NCBI RefSeq assembly: GCF_016427565.1
Contig: NZ_JAELXT010000011.1
Span: 80,834-144,833 of the forward strand
Direction of reading: 5' to 3'
Source of the DNA: Microvirga splendida
GTDB lineage: Bacteria; Pseudomonadota; Alphaproteobacteria; Rhizobiales; Beijerinckiaceae
DNA length: 64,000 nucleotides
In this document: positions 11,015 to 19,985 of the stretch, one piece after another
Layout of the letters: each line of letters starts with the position of its first letter
How positions within the stretch are numbered: the first letter of the stretch is position 1
The notes under the pieces: model-generated
The model's database searches: none
Seen by the model: only the letters and a program-made list of their open reading frames with translations
What the model was told of the DNA's origin: nothing
Made by a program: the position numbers and the translations under genes

Positions 11015-11806
11015 GTGATCGACCAGCTGCATCAGCTGCCCCTTCTGCTCGGCGGCGCCATCGTCTGCCTGATCTTCGTAGTGCCGACCCTGATCGGCTC
11101 GGCGCTGCTGCAACCGGTCGTCAGTCGTCTGCTGCGTGGGGAGAGGGACGCGAATACGGTTGTCGGCCTGCTCCTGAACGCCTTCTCGCTCTACTACGGG
11201 GTCCTTCTGGCCCTGCTCTCGATCGCGGTTTTCGAGAATTACAACAAGGCGCAGGATGCGGTTGGGCGGGAGGGCTCGAGCGCAGTTGCTCTCTACAACA
11301 TCTTCAGCGGCTATCCGGAGCCTGCCCGCACGTCACTTTCAGAAACATTGCTCAAGTATGTCGATGAGGAGACCGGCCCCGGCTGGGCTTTCCAGCAAGG
11401 CAATCAGGTCTCCACGCCGGGCATGCGGCTGGTTGATCGCTTAAGCCGGGAGCTTCTCGGCTTCAGGCCCGACCGGGCCACTGGCGAGGACCTGCTTCAT
11501 GGCGAGGCCTTGAGAGCTTTCGCCGAGTTCATCGAGCAGCGGCGTCTTCGGGTGCAGGCGGCGGGAACAAGCATTCCGAGGGTGATCTGGACCGTCGTCA
11601 TGGTCGGCGCGGCGCTCAACGTCTTCACCCTCTGGCTCTTCGATCTGAAGCGGACGACCCACTTTATCCTCGGCGGCGTGCTGATGGCCTTCATCGGCCT
11701 CGTCGTCTACATGGTCGCCGTGCTCGACCGACCGTTTCACGGCGCGCATGGTCTTCGACCCGATGACCTCATCCAGGCCCGCCAGCAGATGCAACCACGG
11801 GCCTGA
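11015..11806 (+). CDS. DUF4239 family membrane protein
   Basis: 263 residues from GTG 11015 with GGAGCG about ten bases upstream. Four hydrophobic segments (residues about 10-30, 50-75, 190-210 and 215-235) flank a soluble central region. FSLYYGVLLALLSIAVFENY and the following amphipathic part match the DUF4239 (bestrophin-like) pattern. The role is unknown; members are small integral membrane proteins sometimes proposed to resemble channels. No operon partner is obvious. Confidence 0.72.
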   Translation: MIDQLHQLPLLLGGAIVCLIFVVPTLIGSALLQPVVSRLLRGERDANTVVGLLLNAFSLYYGVLLALLSIAVFENYNKAQDAVGREGSSAVALYNIFSGYPEPARTSLSETLLKYVDEETGPGWAFQQGNQVSTPGMRLVDRLSRELLGFRPDRATGEDLLHGEALRAFAEFIEQRRLRVQAAGTSIPRVIWTVVMVGAALNVFTLWLFDLKRTTHFILGGVLMAFIGLVVYMVAVLDRPFHGAHGLRPDDLIQARQQMQPRA

Positions 11807-11812
11807 AACGGC

Positions 11813-12826
11813 TTAAGCCGCGCCCGTCATCTCCGGGGTCGGCCGGATCTGGCCGACCTCGATGCCGTTCCAGTTCTTGAGCACCGGCTGCGCCAGCGCC
11901 TCGACGGTCTGGCGCTCCTCATCGCTCAGGTCGAGGAAGCGCAGGACGAGGCTGGCCATCATGGCCTCGGCAGCCCGGGCATGGCCGTCGTCGGCCTTCA
12001 GGGCGATCCCGTAGCCGAGTTCCGGGAACGAGGCGCAATAAACGCCCTCCGCGCCCACTTTCACGAAGACGCGCTCGCCGAGACACTCCATCAGCTTCGT
12101 GTCGAACCGGCCGGTGCCGGCTACCATGAAGGGATGGCGGGCCACGGCCTTGCGGATGCGGGCGGCGGCCGCCTTGCCCTCGCCCGGCAGGCCGATTCCG
12201 GTGCCGAACCGGGCGAACCCGAAGGCGAGCGACGGAAGCCGGACCGCATAGGTGGGGATCGAGCAGCCGTCGATGCCGCTCTTCTCGATCGAGTGGCAGG
12301 CGCCCGTGATGTCCTCCAGGGCCTCGCGGATGGTGCGCTGGACCGGGTGGTCCGCCAGCACGTAGCCCGCAGGCGCCTCTCCCTGGCCGCAGGCGAGGCA
12401 GATGAAGCCCGCATGCTTGCCCGAGCAGTTGTTGTGGAGCGCGCTGGGGCTTGCCCCCGAGGCCGCCAGGGCCCGGTTCGCGGCCTCGCCCATGGGCCAA
12501 TGGGTGCCGCATTCGAGGCAGCCCGCATCCTGGCCCGCCTTGGCCAGCATGGAGGCGGCCACCCTCACATGGTCCGGCTCACCGGAATGGGACGCGCAGG
12601 CGAGCGCGATCTCCTCGTCGGTCAGGCCGTATTTCTCGGCGATTCCGCTCTCGACCAGCGGCATGGCCTGGAGGGCCTTGATGGCGGAGCGCGGAAAAAC
12701 GCGCCGGTCCACATCGCCGATCGACAGAACCGTGGCCCCCTCGGCGTCCACCACGGAGACGCTGCCCCGGTGGCGCGACTCGACCAGATGGCCGCGGGAA
12801 ACCTCGACAAGAAAGGGATTATCCAT
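11813..12826 (-). CDS. L-asparaginase, Rhizobium etli AnsA type
   Basis: 337 residues from ATG 12826 (MDNPFLVEVSRG); an ATG 13 codons earlier lacks family similarity. Members of this family (asparaginase II, PF06089) hydrolyse L-asparagine to aspartate and ammonia and are unrelated to the E. coli enzymes. Landmarks: RGHLVESRHRGS near the N-terminus; FPRSAIKALQAMP; ACASHSGEPDHV; CGTHWP; HNNCSGKHAGFI around residue 150; and IEKSGIDGCSIPT. The serine-lysine and cysteine residues in SHSG, RSAIK, CGTHWP and the CSGKH segment correspond to the active-site region of the family. The gene is divergent from ugd across about 170 bases. Confidence 0.9.
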   Translation of the reverse strand: MDNPFLVEVSRGHLVESRHRGSVSVVDAEGATVLSIGDVDRRVFPRSAIKALQAMPLVESGIAEKYGLTDEEIALACASHSGEPDHVRVAASMLAKAGQDAGCLECGTHWPMGEAANRALAASGASPSALHNNCSGKHAGFICLACGQGEAPAGYVLADHPVQRTIREALEDITGACHSIEKSGIDGCSIPTYAVRLPSLAFGFARFGTGIGLPGEGKAAAARIRKAVARHPFMVAGTGRFDTKLMECLGERVFVKVGAEGVYCASFPELGYGIALKADDGHARAAEAMMASLVLRFLDLSDEERQTVEALAQPVLKNWNGIEVGQIRPTPEMTGAA

Positions 12827-12994
12827 CAATGCCCCGTTCGAAAAACGGCGGTGTTGTGGAGGCACCGGCCGCAGAAGTCAAAGGGGACGTTGTTGCAATT
12901 CACCAACGGGTCACCGCGAAATCGTCGCAACCGACCGCTTGCGACCAAGCGCTGCTCACCCTAAACCCTAGGTTCAACAAACAGGGAGCCCCTG

Positions 12995-14299
12995 ATGCAT
13001 GTCGCGATGATCGGAGCAGGCTATGTGGGCCTGGTCTCCGGCGCCTGCTTCGCCGATTTCGGCCACGAGGTCTGCTGCGTCGACAAGGACCCGGCCAAGA
13101 TCGAGGCCCTCAACCGGGGCGAGATTCCGATCTTCGAGCCGGGGCTGGCCGATCTCGTCGCCAAGAACGTGCGCGAGGGCCGCCTCACCTTCACCACCGA
13201 CTTGTCCCAGGCGGTCAGGAGCGCCGAGGCCGTGTTCATCGCAGTCGGCACCCCGTCTCGGCGCGGCGACGGCCATGCGGACCTCTCTTACGTCTACCAG
13301 GCCGCCCGCGACATCGCCGCCGCCATCGACGGCTACACGGTGGTGGTGACCAAATCCACCGTGCCCGTGGGCACCGGCGACGAGGTCGAGCGCATCATCC
13401 GCGACGCCCGGCCCGATGCGGACTTCGCCGTGGTGTCCAATCCCGAGTTCCTGCGCGAGGGCGCGGCCATTGCCGACTTCAAGCGCCCGGACCGCATCGT
13501 CATCGGCACCGACGACGAGCGCGCCCTGAGCGTGATGAACGACATCTACCGGCCGCTCTACCTCAACCAGTCCCCGGTGCTGGCCATGTCCCGGCGCACG
13601 GCGGAACTGACCAAGTATGCGGCCAACGCGTTTCTCGCCACCAAGATCACCTTCATCAACGAGATCGCGGACCTGTGCGAGCATGTGGGCGCCAACGTGC
13701 AGGACGTGGCCCGCGGCATCGGGCTCGACAACCGCATCGGCTCCAAATTCCTCCATGCCGGTCCCGGCTATGGCGGCTCGTGCTTTCCCAAGGACACGCT
13801 CGCCCTGATCAAGACCGCCCAGGATTACGAGGCGCCGATCCGCCTCGTGGAGACGGTGGCGGCGGTCAACAGCCAGCGCAAGCGCGCCATGGGCCGCAAG
13901 GTGATCGCGGCCTGCGGCGGCTCGGTGCGGGGCAAGACGGTGGCGGTGCTGGGGCTGACCTTCAAGCCCAACACCGACGACATGCGCGATGCGCCCTCGC
14001 TCGACGTGATCACGGCGCTGCAGGATGCAGGCGCCAGGGTGAAGGCCTACGACCCCGAGGGCATGGAGGCCGCCCGAGGCATGCTGACGGATGTGGCTTA
14101 CGCGAAGGACGCCTATGACTGCGCCCGCGATGCGGATGCCCTGGTGCTGGTGACCGAGTGGGACCTGTTCCGCGCGCTCGACCTGCGCCGCCTGAAGGCG
14201 GCGCTCGCCTCGCCCGTGGTGGTGGACCTGCGCAACGTCTACCGCCCCGACGAGATGCGCCGCCACGGCTTCACCTATGTGAGCATCGGGCGCCCCTGA
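12995..14299 (+). CDS. ugd: UDP-glucose 6-dehydrogenase
   Basis: 434 residues. NAD-dependent oxidation of UDP-glucose to UDP-glucuronate, precursor of acidic surface polysaccharides and modified lipid A. The Rossmann motif GAGYVG is at residues 7-12; FEPGLADL and TKSTVPVGTG follow; GPGYGGSCFPKDT near residue 256-268 contains the catalytic cysteine; the C-terminal domain carries GLTFKPNTDDMRDAPS. GGGAG precedes ATG 12995. It stands alone but fits with the surface-glycan genes elsewhere in the window. Confidence 0.95.
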   Translation: MHVAMIGAGYVGLVSGACFADFGHEVCCVDKDPAKIEALNRGEIPIFEPGLADLVAKNVREGRLTFTTDLSQAVRSAEAVFIAVGTPSRRGDGHADLSYVYQAARDIAAAIDGYTVVVTKSTVPVGTGDEVERIIRDARPDADFAVVSNPEFLREGAAIADFKRPDRIVIGTDDERALSVMNDIYRPLYLNQSPVLAMSRRTAELTKYAANAFLATKITFINEIADLCEHVGANVQDVARGIGLDNRIGSKFLHAGPGYGGSCFPKDTLALIKTAQDYEAPIRLVETVAAVNSQRKRAMGRKVIAACGGSVRGKTVAVLGLTFKPNTDDMRDAPSLDVITALQDAGARVKAYDPEGMEAARGMLTDVAYAKDAYDCARDADALVLVTEWDLFRALDLRRLKAALASPVVVDLRNVYRPDEMRRHGFTYVSIGRP

Positions 14300-14395
14300 G
14301 TCCTCCCTGCCCTCTTGCCCGGGATCGGCTTGCGCGCCGGTCCCGCCGATGCCATGAGAGAGGCATTCTGAAGATTGCGCCACCGGGAGCGGCCC

Positions 14396-14632
14396 ATGCA
14401 GACCTTCTTCGTCGAGATCAAGTGCAAGCTCGGCAAGACCTACGCCGTCGCGAACGCGCTCGCGGACCGGGAGATCGCGTCCGAGATCTACTCGACCGCC
14501 GGCAATTACGACATCCTGGCCAAGTTCCACGTGGACGACGGGGTCGATATCGGCCACTTCATCGCCGAGAACGTGCAGGTCATCCCCGAGATCGCCGACA
14601 CCCACACGATCATCACGTTCAAGGCGTTCTGA
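14396..14632 (+). CDS. Stand-alone AsnC/Lrp-type ligand-binding domain protein
   Basis: 78 residues from ATG 14396, with GGGAG eight bases upstream. The product is only the RAM (regulation of amino acid metabolism) domain of the Lrp/AsnC family: MQTFFVEIKCKLGKTYAV, then STAGNYDILAKFHVD and a TIITF terminal strand. There is no helix-turn-helix, so it cannot bind DNA by itself. Such stand-alone proteins are common in alphaproteobacteria and may act as small-molecule sensors or form mixed oligomers with full-length Lrp proteins. Confidence 0.82.
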   Translation: MQTFFVEIKCKLGKTYAVANALADREIASEIYSTAGNYDILAKFHVDDGVDIGHFIAENVQVIPEIADTHTIITFKAF

Positions 14633-14715
14633 TCCGCCCTGCCCGGATGTGATCTGGCTCACATCGCAAGACGCCGGCAAGGGATAATGTCGAGGCTCCT
14701 TGAGCGGAGGAGCCG

Positions 14716-15381
14716 ATGGTGTCACGCATCGACTGGCAGAAGATCTACGATTTCTGGTTCCCGATCGACCTCACCGGCGCCGATGTGGCGGCCCATTGGC
14801 AGATGCTCGCTTGGTGGATGCGCGGGGGCGCCAACACGGATCTTGCGCGGTTCGCGCCAGCCCTGCGGGCGGCACGGGCCGGCCAGCTGGATCACTGGCT
14901 GGAAACGCCCCGCGGACGCCTGTGCCTCATCATCGTTCTGGATCAGTTTCCGCGCGGCCTGTTTGCCGGGTCGGCCGAAGCCTATGCGTCGGACCGGGCT
15001 GCGCTCGACATCGCCGAGGACGGTTTCCAGAACGGGCATTACGATGCCTTGGAAAGCCCGTATGAGCGGTTCTTCCATCTGCTCCCCCTCGCCCATGCGG
15101 AGGGTCCGGACCATCTGGAACGGATGAGGCGCATCGTTGCGATCTCGGAACAGGCCCTTGAGGAGGCGCCGGAGCATCTCAAGCCCGTCTGGCAGTACTC
15201 GCTCAGCCAGGCCGAAGGCAATCTCGACGTGATTGCCCGCTTCGGCCGGTTCCCGCATCGCAACCCGGTTCTGGGCCGCGCCTCAACGCGGGAGGAGCTG
15301 GCCTATCTGGCGAAGGGAGACTTCGTGCATATGCGGACGCTGCCGGCCTCGTCCTCGTCGGCGATCAGCGCCATCGGGTGA
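14716..15381 (+). CDS. DUF924 family protein
   Basis: 221 residues from ATG 14716, with GGAGGAGCC just upstream. Characteristic DUF924 features: IYDFWFPIDLTGADVAAHW at the N-terminus, LIIVLDQFPRGLFAGS near residues 75-92, FFHLLPLAHAE, and RFGRFPHRNPVLGR near 170-183. The family adopts a tetratricopeptide-like all-helical fold with unknown biochemical role. The gene is convergent with the lytic transglycosylase gene, with a shared terminator hairpin starting at the stop codon. Confidence 0.85.
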   Translation: MVSRIDWQKIYDFWFPIDLTGADVAAHWQMLAWWMRGGANTDLARFAPALRAARAGQLDHWLETPRGRLCLIIVLDQFPRGLFAGSAEAYASDRAALDIAEDGFQNGHYDALESPYERFFHLLPLAHAEGPDHLERMRRIVAISEQALEEAPEHLKPVWQYSLSQAEGNLDVIARFGRFPHRNPVLGRASTREELAYLAKGDFVHMRTLPASSSSAISAIG

Positions 15382-15403
15382 CAGGCTCCAAGGAGCCTGT
15401 CCC
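15381..15403. terminator. Bidirectional terminator between convergent genes
   Basis: ACAGGCTCC (15381-15389) and GGAGCCTGT (15392-15400) form a nine-base stem with a two-base separation. It overlaps the DUF924 stop codon and lies just beyond the stop of the opposing transglycosylase gene. T runs are short on both sides. Confidence 0.55.
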
Positions 15404-16492
15404 TTACTGGACGATTGCGGCCGCCTCGGCGGTGCGCTCGGACTGCCGGGTGATCTCCGCGAGGTACGGGCCGATGCCCTCGTAGCGGTCGAGGCGGCGG
15501 ACGATCTTCGAATCGATCTTGTTGTAGAGCTCGGCGACGCTCACGGGACGGCGCTTGCGGCCCTTGCCGTCCATGAAGAGCCCGGTATTGGCCCGGGCGG
15601 CCTTCGGGAAGAGCTTGGAGGCCTTCATGTTCGGGTCCTGGTCGAGAACCTCGAGGAACCGGACCGCGCTGGACGCGCCCAGGAAATGCGCGAGGTACAG
15701 CTCGGCCTCGGCCAGCTCGCGCTCGCCCTGAGCCTGGAGCGCACGCTCCACGTCCTTGATCAGCTCGCCGGCCATGAGGGCGGAGAAATAGGGATCCGTG
15801 CGCAGGCTCATGATCCATTCGCGGTCCTTGGGCTCGACCGCGAGTTCGCCGTTGACATAGCGGATGGCCTCACCGGCCGCCTTGAAGCCGTAATCGGCCG
15901 CATGCTGGTAAACGGTCTCGATCCAGGTGCTGTCGATGAACTGGAACAGGCCCTCGGCCGAGGACGTGCGCGCCTTGGCTTCCGGCGAGAGGCTCGATTC
16001 CACATCGGCCAGGGTCATCATGTAGACCGGGTCGACGCCGGTCACATGGGCGGCCTTGAGGATGGAATGCACCAGCCAGCGCGGCACGGTGCGGCCGTTG
16101 AAGGGGATCAGCTCATCGGGATCCCCGATCTCCGCCTCGGAGATGGTGGGGGACGCGGGCTTCTCGCCGCGCGGCTTCACGATGGAGAAGGCTCCGTCCA
16201 GGATGGCCTTGAACAGACCCGGATCCTTGGCGAGCTTCGGCGTGAAGGTCACGGACGCGGTCACCACCGAGCCGGTGATGTCCTGCGGCGCCTGCGGCAC
16301 CACGGAGGGCCGCGCCAGCAGGGCGCTGGGGACCGTGGCCACGGCGGCCGGTCCGGCCGTGAGGCCCTGGAAGCCCAGGATGAGGCCTGCGGCCAGGGCG
16401 AGGCGGAGAGAGCGGCGACCCCCGGTCTTGCGCACATCCGCAGCAGGCTGCGGAACCGCGCACAGCAGCGTTCTCGCGTTACTCATCATCAC
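15404..16492 (-). CDS. Lytic transglycosylase (SLT domain) protein
   Basis: 362 residues. An N-terminal hydrophobic segment (residues about 27-45, LRLALAAGLILGFQG) acts as signal peptide or anchor, preceded by a basic stretch. The catalytic domain covers about residues 145-235: GVDPVYMMTLADVESSL places the catalytic glutamate in VESS, followed by AEGLFQFIDSTW, the usual goose-type lysozyme motifs. The C-terminal third is family-specific and helical. It would cleave peptidoglycan glycan strands, forming 1,6-anhydro ends, in the periplasm. Monocistronic by position. The start could lie one or two codons further in, since the first three codons are all ATG. Confidence 0.85.
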   Translation of the reverse strand: MMMSNARTLLCAVPQPAADVRKTGGRRSLRLALAAGLILGFQGLTAGPAAVATVPSALLARPSVVPQAPQDITGSVVTASVTFTPKLAKDPGLFKAILDGAFSIVKPRGEKPASPTISEAEIGDPDELIPFNGRTVPRWLVHSILKAAHVTGVDPVYMMTLADVESSLSPEAKARTSSAEGLFQFIDSTWIETVYQHAADYGFKAAGEAIRYVNGELAVEPKDREWIMSLRTDPYFSALMAGELIKDVERALQAQGERELAEAELYLAHFLGASSAVRFLEVLDQDPNMKASKLFPKAARANTGLFMDGKGRKRRPVSVAELYNKIDSKIVRRLDRYEGIGPYLAEITRQSERTAEAAAIVQ

Positions 16493-16660
16493 TTATCCCG
16501 CATGGCCCGACCGGACGGCTGGGCCTTCCCTTGTGTCGTTCTGGAGACAAGGGTTGACGGGTAGATGTGTCGAGAATCGGTCAGCTTGACCATAAGAGGT
16601 AGGATTTTGCTAACCTTACCCAGCTTTTCCCCGACGAATTTTCAGGTTTTTCCCGGAAAT

Positions 16661-17107
16661 TTAGGATGAGGATTGCGCGACAAGCTGGGCGTTGGTGCGT
16701 TCGAGGCGCTTCGCCAGCTCCCGCATGATGGCCAGGGACATCTGGGGGAACTGGGCCAGGAGCTCCAGGAACACCCGCTTGTCGATTCGAAGCGCCGTGG
16801 TCGGCTCGGCCGCCATGATCGTGGCCGACCGGGGGGTGTCGGACAGGATGCCCATCTCGCCCACCAGGGCGTTGCTCCCCAGCTCGGCCACCTGGATGTC
16901 CCCGCCCGGGGTGTTGAGCAGTACGCTGGCCCGGCCGTCGAGAATGACATAGGCGGCATCGGACGGGTCCCCCTGCGAGAAGAACCGCTGCCCAGCGGCG
17001 AACTGCACCCGCTCGCTGGTGAAGGCGAGAAGCTTCAGACGAGCGGGGTCCACGTCCCGGAACATCGGGACCTGCCGCAAGGACTGAACTTCCGTCTCAA
17101 GGGTCAT
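16661..17107 (-). CDS. Cyclic nucleotide-binding domain protein, coupled to the ABC protein
   Basis: 148 residues consisting of one Crp-type beta-barrel and a short C-terminal helix; no DNA-binding domain. LVGEMGILSDTPRSATIMA (residues about 80-98) is the phosphate-binding cassette, with Glu for the ribose and Arg for the cyclic phosphate. The start codon overlaps the stop of the upstream 927-residue ABC protein (ATGA), so the two are almost certainly co-translated. This suggests a soluble cNMP-sensing subunit for the ABC protein, or a regulator of its activity. The pairing of a degenerate ABC exporter with a lone cNMP domain is unusual. Confidence 0.85.
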   Translation of the reverse strand: MTLETEVQSLRQVPMFRDVDPARLKLLAFTSERVQFAAGQRFFSQGDPSDAAYVILDGRASVLLNTPGGDIQVAELGSNALVGEMGILSDTPRSATIMAAEPTTALRIDKRVFLELLAQFPQMSLAIMRELAKRLERTNAQLVAQSSS

Positions 17108-19887
17108 GCCACCTCTCCTGTTATCCTCTGGGGGGCGTCCGGCTCGGGCGTCGAAGGCTTCGAGGCCGGAGCGGCCGTCTTGTCGGTTATGATCTGTCCA
17201 TCGCGGAACCGCATCTGAACACCGAAGTCACCGGCCTGTCGATCATTCGGCAGGACCATGAACAGGCTTTGTTGCTCGAACATCTCGAGAAGCAGCTGCA
17301 TCAGCTGCTGGCCGCGGGCCTCGTCGAAGGGCGCGAGGGCTCCGTCGATCACGAGAATGTCCGGGCGCTTCACCAGGCAGCGGACCAGGTTGACGCTCGC
17401 CCGCTCCTGCGGAGAGAGCAGCCTGCCCGCCGTGCCGACCTGGTATTCCAGGCCGACCCTCTCGACCTCCTCCTGAAGGTTGAGTTCGCGCACGACCGCG
17501 GCAACCGCCTCCGCGACCCGTCCACGGGCATTGGCCACCTGATAGCTGACACGCCCGAACAGGAGGTTGTCCCGCAAGGGAGCGGCCGTGCAGATCCCTT
17601 CCGGGTCGTAGAATTCGACGCCGGCGGATCCCGATTTTTCGAGGACCTCCCGTACGAGCGCCCGCGCCTCGACGATCCGGCCCATCATGGCGTCGTCGAG
17701 AAGGCCCAGGCGGTGCCGGGCCTCGATATAGGCCAGCGGCAGGGACAGGAGGCGTGTCCGGTCCTCGCGTTTCAGGCTGCCCTCGTCCCGGCTGCGGCGG
17801 CGCAGGATCGCCTCGAACTCGGTCAACTCGTCGGCGCCGATGAAGGAAAACTGCTCGAACAGGGAGTGGCCGGGCGGCAGCCCTTCGAAGATCTCGGTCA
17901 TGGTCTCGGCGATCTGCAGGCCCATCTGGATGAGGTCGCCCGTGATCTCCGCCCTGTCGAGGGCGCTGCGGAACTGCGCATTCTCGGCGAGGTTGCGCCC
18001 TTTGAACTCGTCGGACACCGGCACGCCGAAGAGAAGGTTTTCCGCGATCGTCGCCTGGCTGTTGTAGCGCTCCGGATCGAAGGGCTCGACCAGATCGCCC
18101 ATGCCGCTGGATTGGAAGGTCTCGCGAAGGCGATGCCGTGCCTCGACGAGGCGCTCCGCGAGGCTCGCATGGCGCTCGGGATCGATCCTGCCCGCCAGGC
18201 CGAACAGGTAGATCGTGTCGCCCATGCCGACCCTGTCGAGGAGGTCGAGGAGGATGCGGTCCAGCTCGTTCTCGTCCTTGGCGCCGAGGCGCTCGTAATC
18301 CACCCACTGATCGGAAATGCTCTCAATCGGATTGCCGGTTCTGAGCGCCTCCGCGATCCGGCGGTCCATCTCCTGCCTGTCCTCCTTCAGCCGACCGACG
18401 GGCTTGGAGCGCAGACCATAGACGAGATTGTCGCGGATGCTGCCGGGAAAGAGGATCGGGTCCACGCCCGCATAGGCGATCCGGCGCCCTGTGACCGCGG
18501 CGGGAAGCTGGGTCAGGTCGCGCTCGCCGATGCGGATGCGGCCGCTGAACTCCAGGCTCCGGCGCGCCAGGATGCGCGCCAGGAGGCTGGCGGCCGCACC
18601 GCCGTTCGAGATCAGCGCGACGCTTGCGGGCAGCTCGACCGCGAAGGCGCCACCTTCGACGATCAGATCCCCATGCGGCCCGGCGATCCGGATGTCCTCG
18701 GCCATCAGAGGGCCGATCAGGGGCTGATCCGCTTCCGCGGCCTCGCGCGCCTCGATCATCGGGCCGAGCCGTTCCTCGGCGAAGTGCTGCGTGACCTGGT
18801 CGTACTTCACCTGGACGTCGAGACGCTGCTGGTCCCAGTCGATCAGCTCCTTCAGGGGCGGCGGCAACTCGCGATAGGCGGCGATGACCGCGACGAGCTG
18901 GCCGATATCGAGGGTGCCGCGCAGGGCGAAATAGCCGCCGATGGAATAGAAGAAGAACGGGGTCAGCTGAGCCAGAAAATTGTTGAGGGCTTTGACGAAG
19001 AATTTCCTGTTGTAGATCTTCAACCGGATGGAAAAGAGATTGAACAGGCGGTGCCCGATTTCGGCCCTTTCCCAGCCATAGGCGTTGTGAACATGCACGA
19101 CCTCGATGCCGTCGAGGACCTCCGCGATGCGCCCGGCGAGCTGGCGGGACGCCAGCTGCCGCTGCTTGCCGAGGCGCAGCAGCTCGCGCCGCAGCCGCGG
19201 GATGATCGTGAACTGCACGGCGATCACCGCCAGGGCGATCAGCCCGAGCCAGACGTTCTGCACCATGATGAACACGAGCGCGGTGATGGCCTGCGTGCCC
19301 AGGAACACGGGCGTGATGAAGGCGTCGCCGATGAAGCCGCCGATCGGCTCGACCTCATCCTTGATGATGGTGGCGGTCTCCGACGACTTGACGGTCCGCA
19401 GGGCGTCCGGCGTGAAGCGCAGCACCATGGCGAACAGGTCGAAGCGCATGCGCCTGAGCATCCGCTCGCCCAGCACGCCCTTGGCGACGTTGATCCAGTA
19501 CTTGAAGGCCCCGTTCACGATGACGAAGAACAGGAACACGAAGGACAGGCCCATGAGCAGGCCGACCCGGCTGACCTGGAAGCCCTCGAAGATCTCCCAG
19601 GTGCCGCCGCCCAGCCAGCCCGGCCAGTCGAATGAGAGATTGAGGAAAGGGGCTGTCGGATTGCCGTCCCGGAAGGCCTCGCCCTGAATCGCCTGGTTCA
19701 CGATCTGGCGAGGCAGATCGAGGGACATGAAGTAAAACGGCAGGGACGCCAGCACGACGGCGCAGACAATCATCTGGTCGCGCTTCGAATGTGTCCAGAT
19801 ATAGCGGAAAAGGCTCTTTTCCATCAGCGCCGGGATGCCATGTTCATTTGCCTGTGAGTCCCTCTTTCCGTTCTGGGGCACCGCCAT
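17104..19887 (-). CDS. ABC exporter-like protein with enlarged degenerate ATPase region
   Basis: 927 residues, against about 600 for a typical ABC half-exporter. Residues about 25-345 are a type I exporter transmembrane domain with six hydrophobic segments (e.g. MIVCAVVLASLPFYFMS). The nucleotide-binding region follows but is abnormal. The Walker A position (about 425-435) reads ISNGGAAAS with no lysine; the signature position reads LLSPQERAS; Walker B (about 846) is ILVIDGALAPFD, with Gly where the catalytic glutamate belongs. Between them lies about 370 residues in which a Q-loop-like segment recurs three times: SIRDNLVYG near 486, TIAENLLFG near 617 and PLRDNLLFG near 775. ATP hydrolysis by this chain is doubtful. 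It is divergent from the glycan operon and coupled to the cNMP-binding gene. A flippase-like or scaffold role in glycan export is an inference. Confidence 0.85.
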   Translation of the reverse strand: MAVPQNGKRDSQANEHGIPALMEKSLFRYIWTHSKRDQMIVCAVVLASLPFYFMSLDLPRQIVNQAIQGEAFRDGNPTAPFLNLSFDWPGWLGGGTWEIFEGFQVSRVGLLMGLSFVFLFFVIVNGAFKYWINVAKGVLGERMLRRMRFDLFAMVLRFTPDALRTVKSSETATIIKDEVEPIGGFIGDAFITPVFLGTQAITALVFIMVQNVWLGLIALAVIAVQFTIIPRLRRELLRLGKQRQLASRQLAGRIAEVLDGIEVVHVHNAYGWERAEIGHRLFNLFSIRLKIYNRKFFVKALNNFLAQLTPFFFYSIGGYFALRGTLDIGQLVAVIAAYRELPPPLKELIDWDQQRLDVQVKYDQVTQHFAEERLGPMIEAREAAEADQPLIGPLMAEDIRIAGPHGDLIVEGGAFAVELPASVALISNGGAAASLLARILARRSLEFSGRIRIGERDLTQLPAAVTGRRIAYAGVDPILFPGSIRDNLVYGLRSKPVGRLKEDRQEMDRRIAEALRTGNPIESISDQWVDYERLGAKDENELDRILLDLLDRVGMGDTIYLFGLAGRIDPERHASLAERLVEARHRLRETFQSSGMGDLVEPFDPERYNSQATIAENLLFGVPVSDEFKGRNLAENAQFRSALDRAEITGDLIQMGLQIAETMTEIFEGLPPGHSLFEQFSFIGADELTEFEAILRRRSRDEGSLKREDRTRLLSLPLAYIEARHRLGLLDDAMMGRIVEARALVREVLEKSGSAGVEFYDPEGICTAAPLRDNLLFGRVSYQVANARGRVAEAVAAVVRELNLQEEVERVGLEYQVGTAGRLLSPQERASVNLVRCLVKRPDILVIDGALAPFDEARGQQLMQLLLEMFEQQSLFMVLPNDRQAGDFGVQMRFRDGQIITDKTAAPASKPSTPEPDAPQRITGEVA

Positions 19888-19985
19888 AGTTTGACGAGGG
19901 GGGCTATTGCAAGGGTAGAGATAGCTGGCCTAACGTCAACCAACGATACGTCAATTGCCTTAATCGCCCACCAGGGGAAGCCTGC

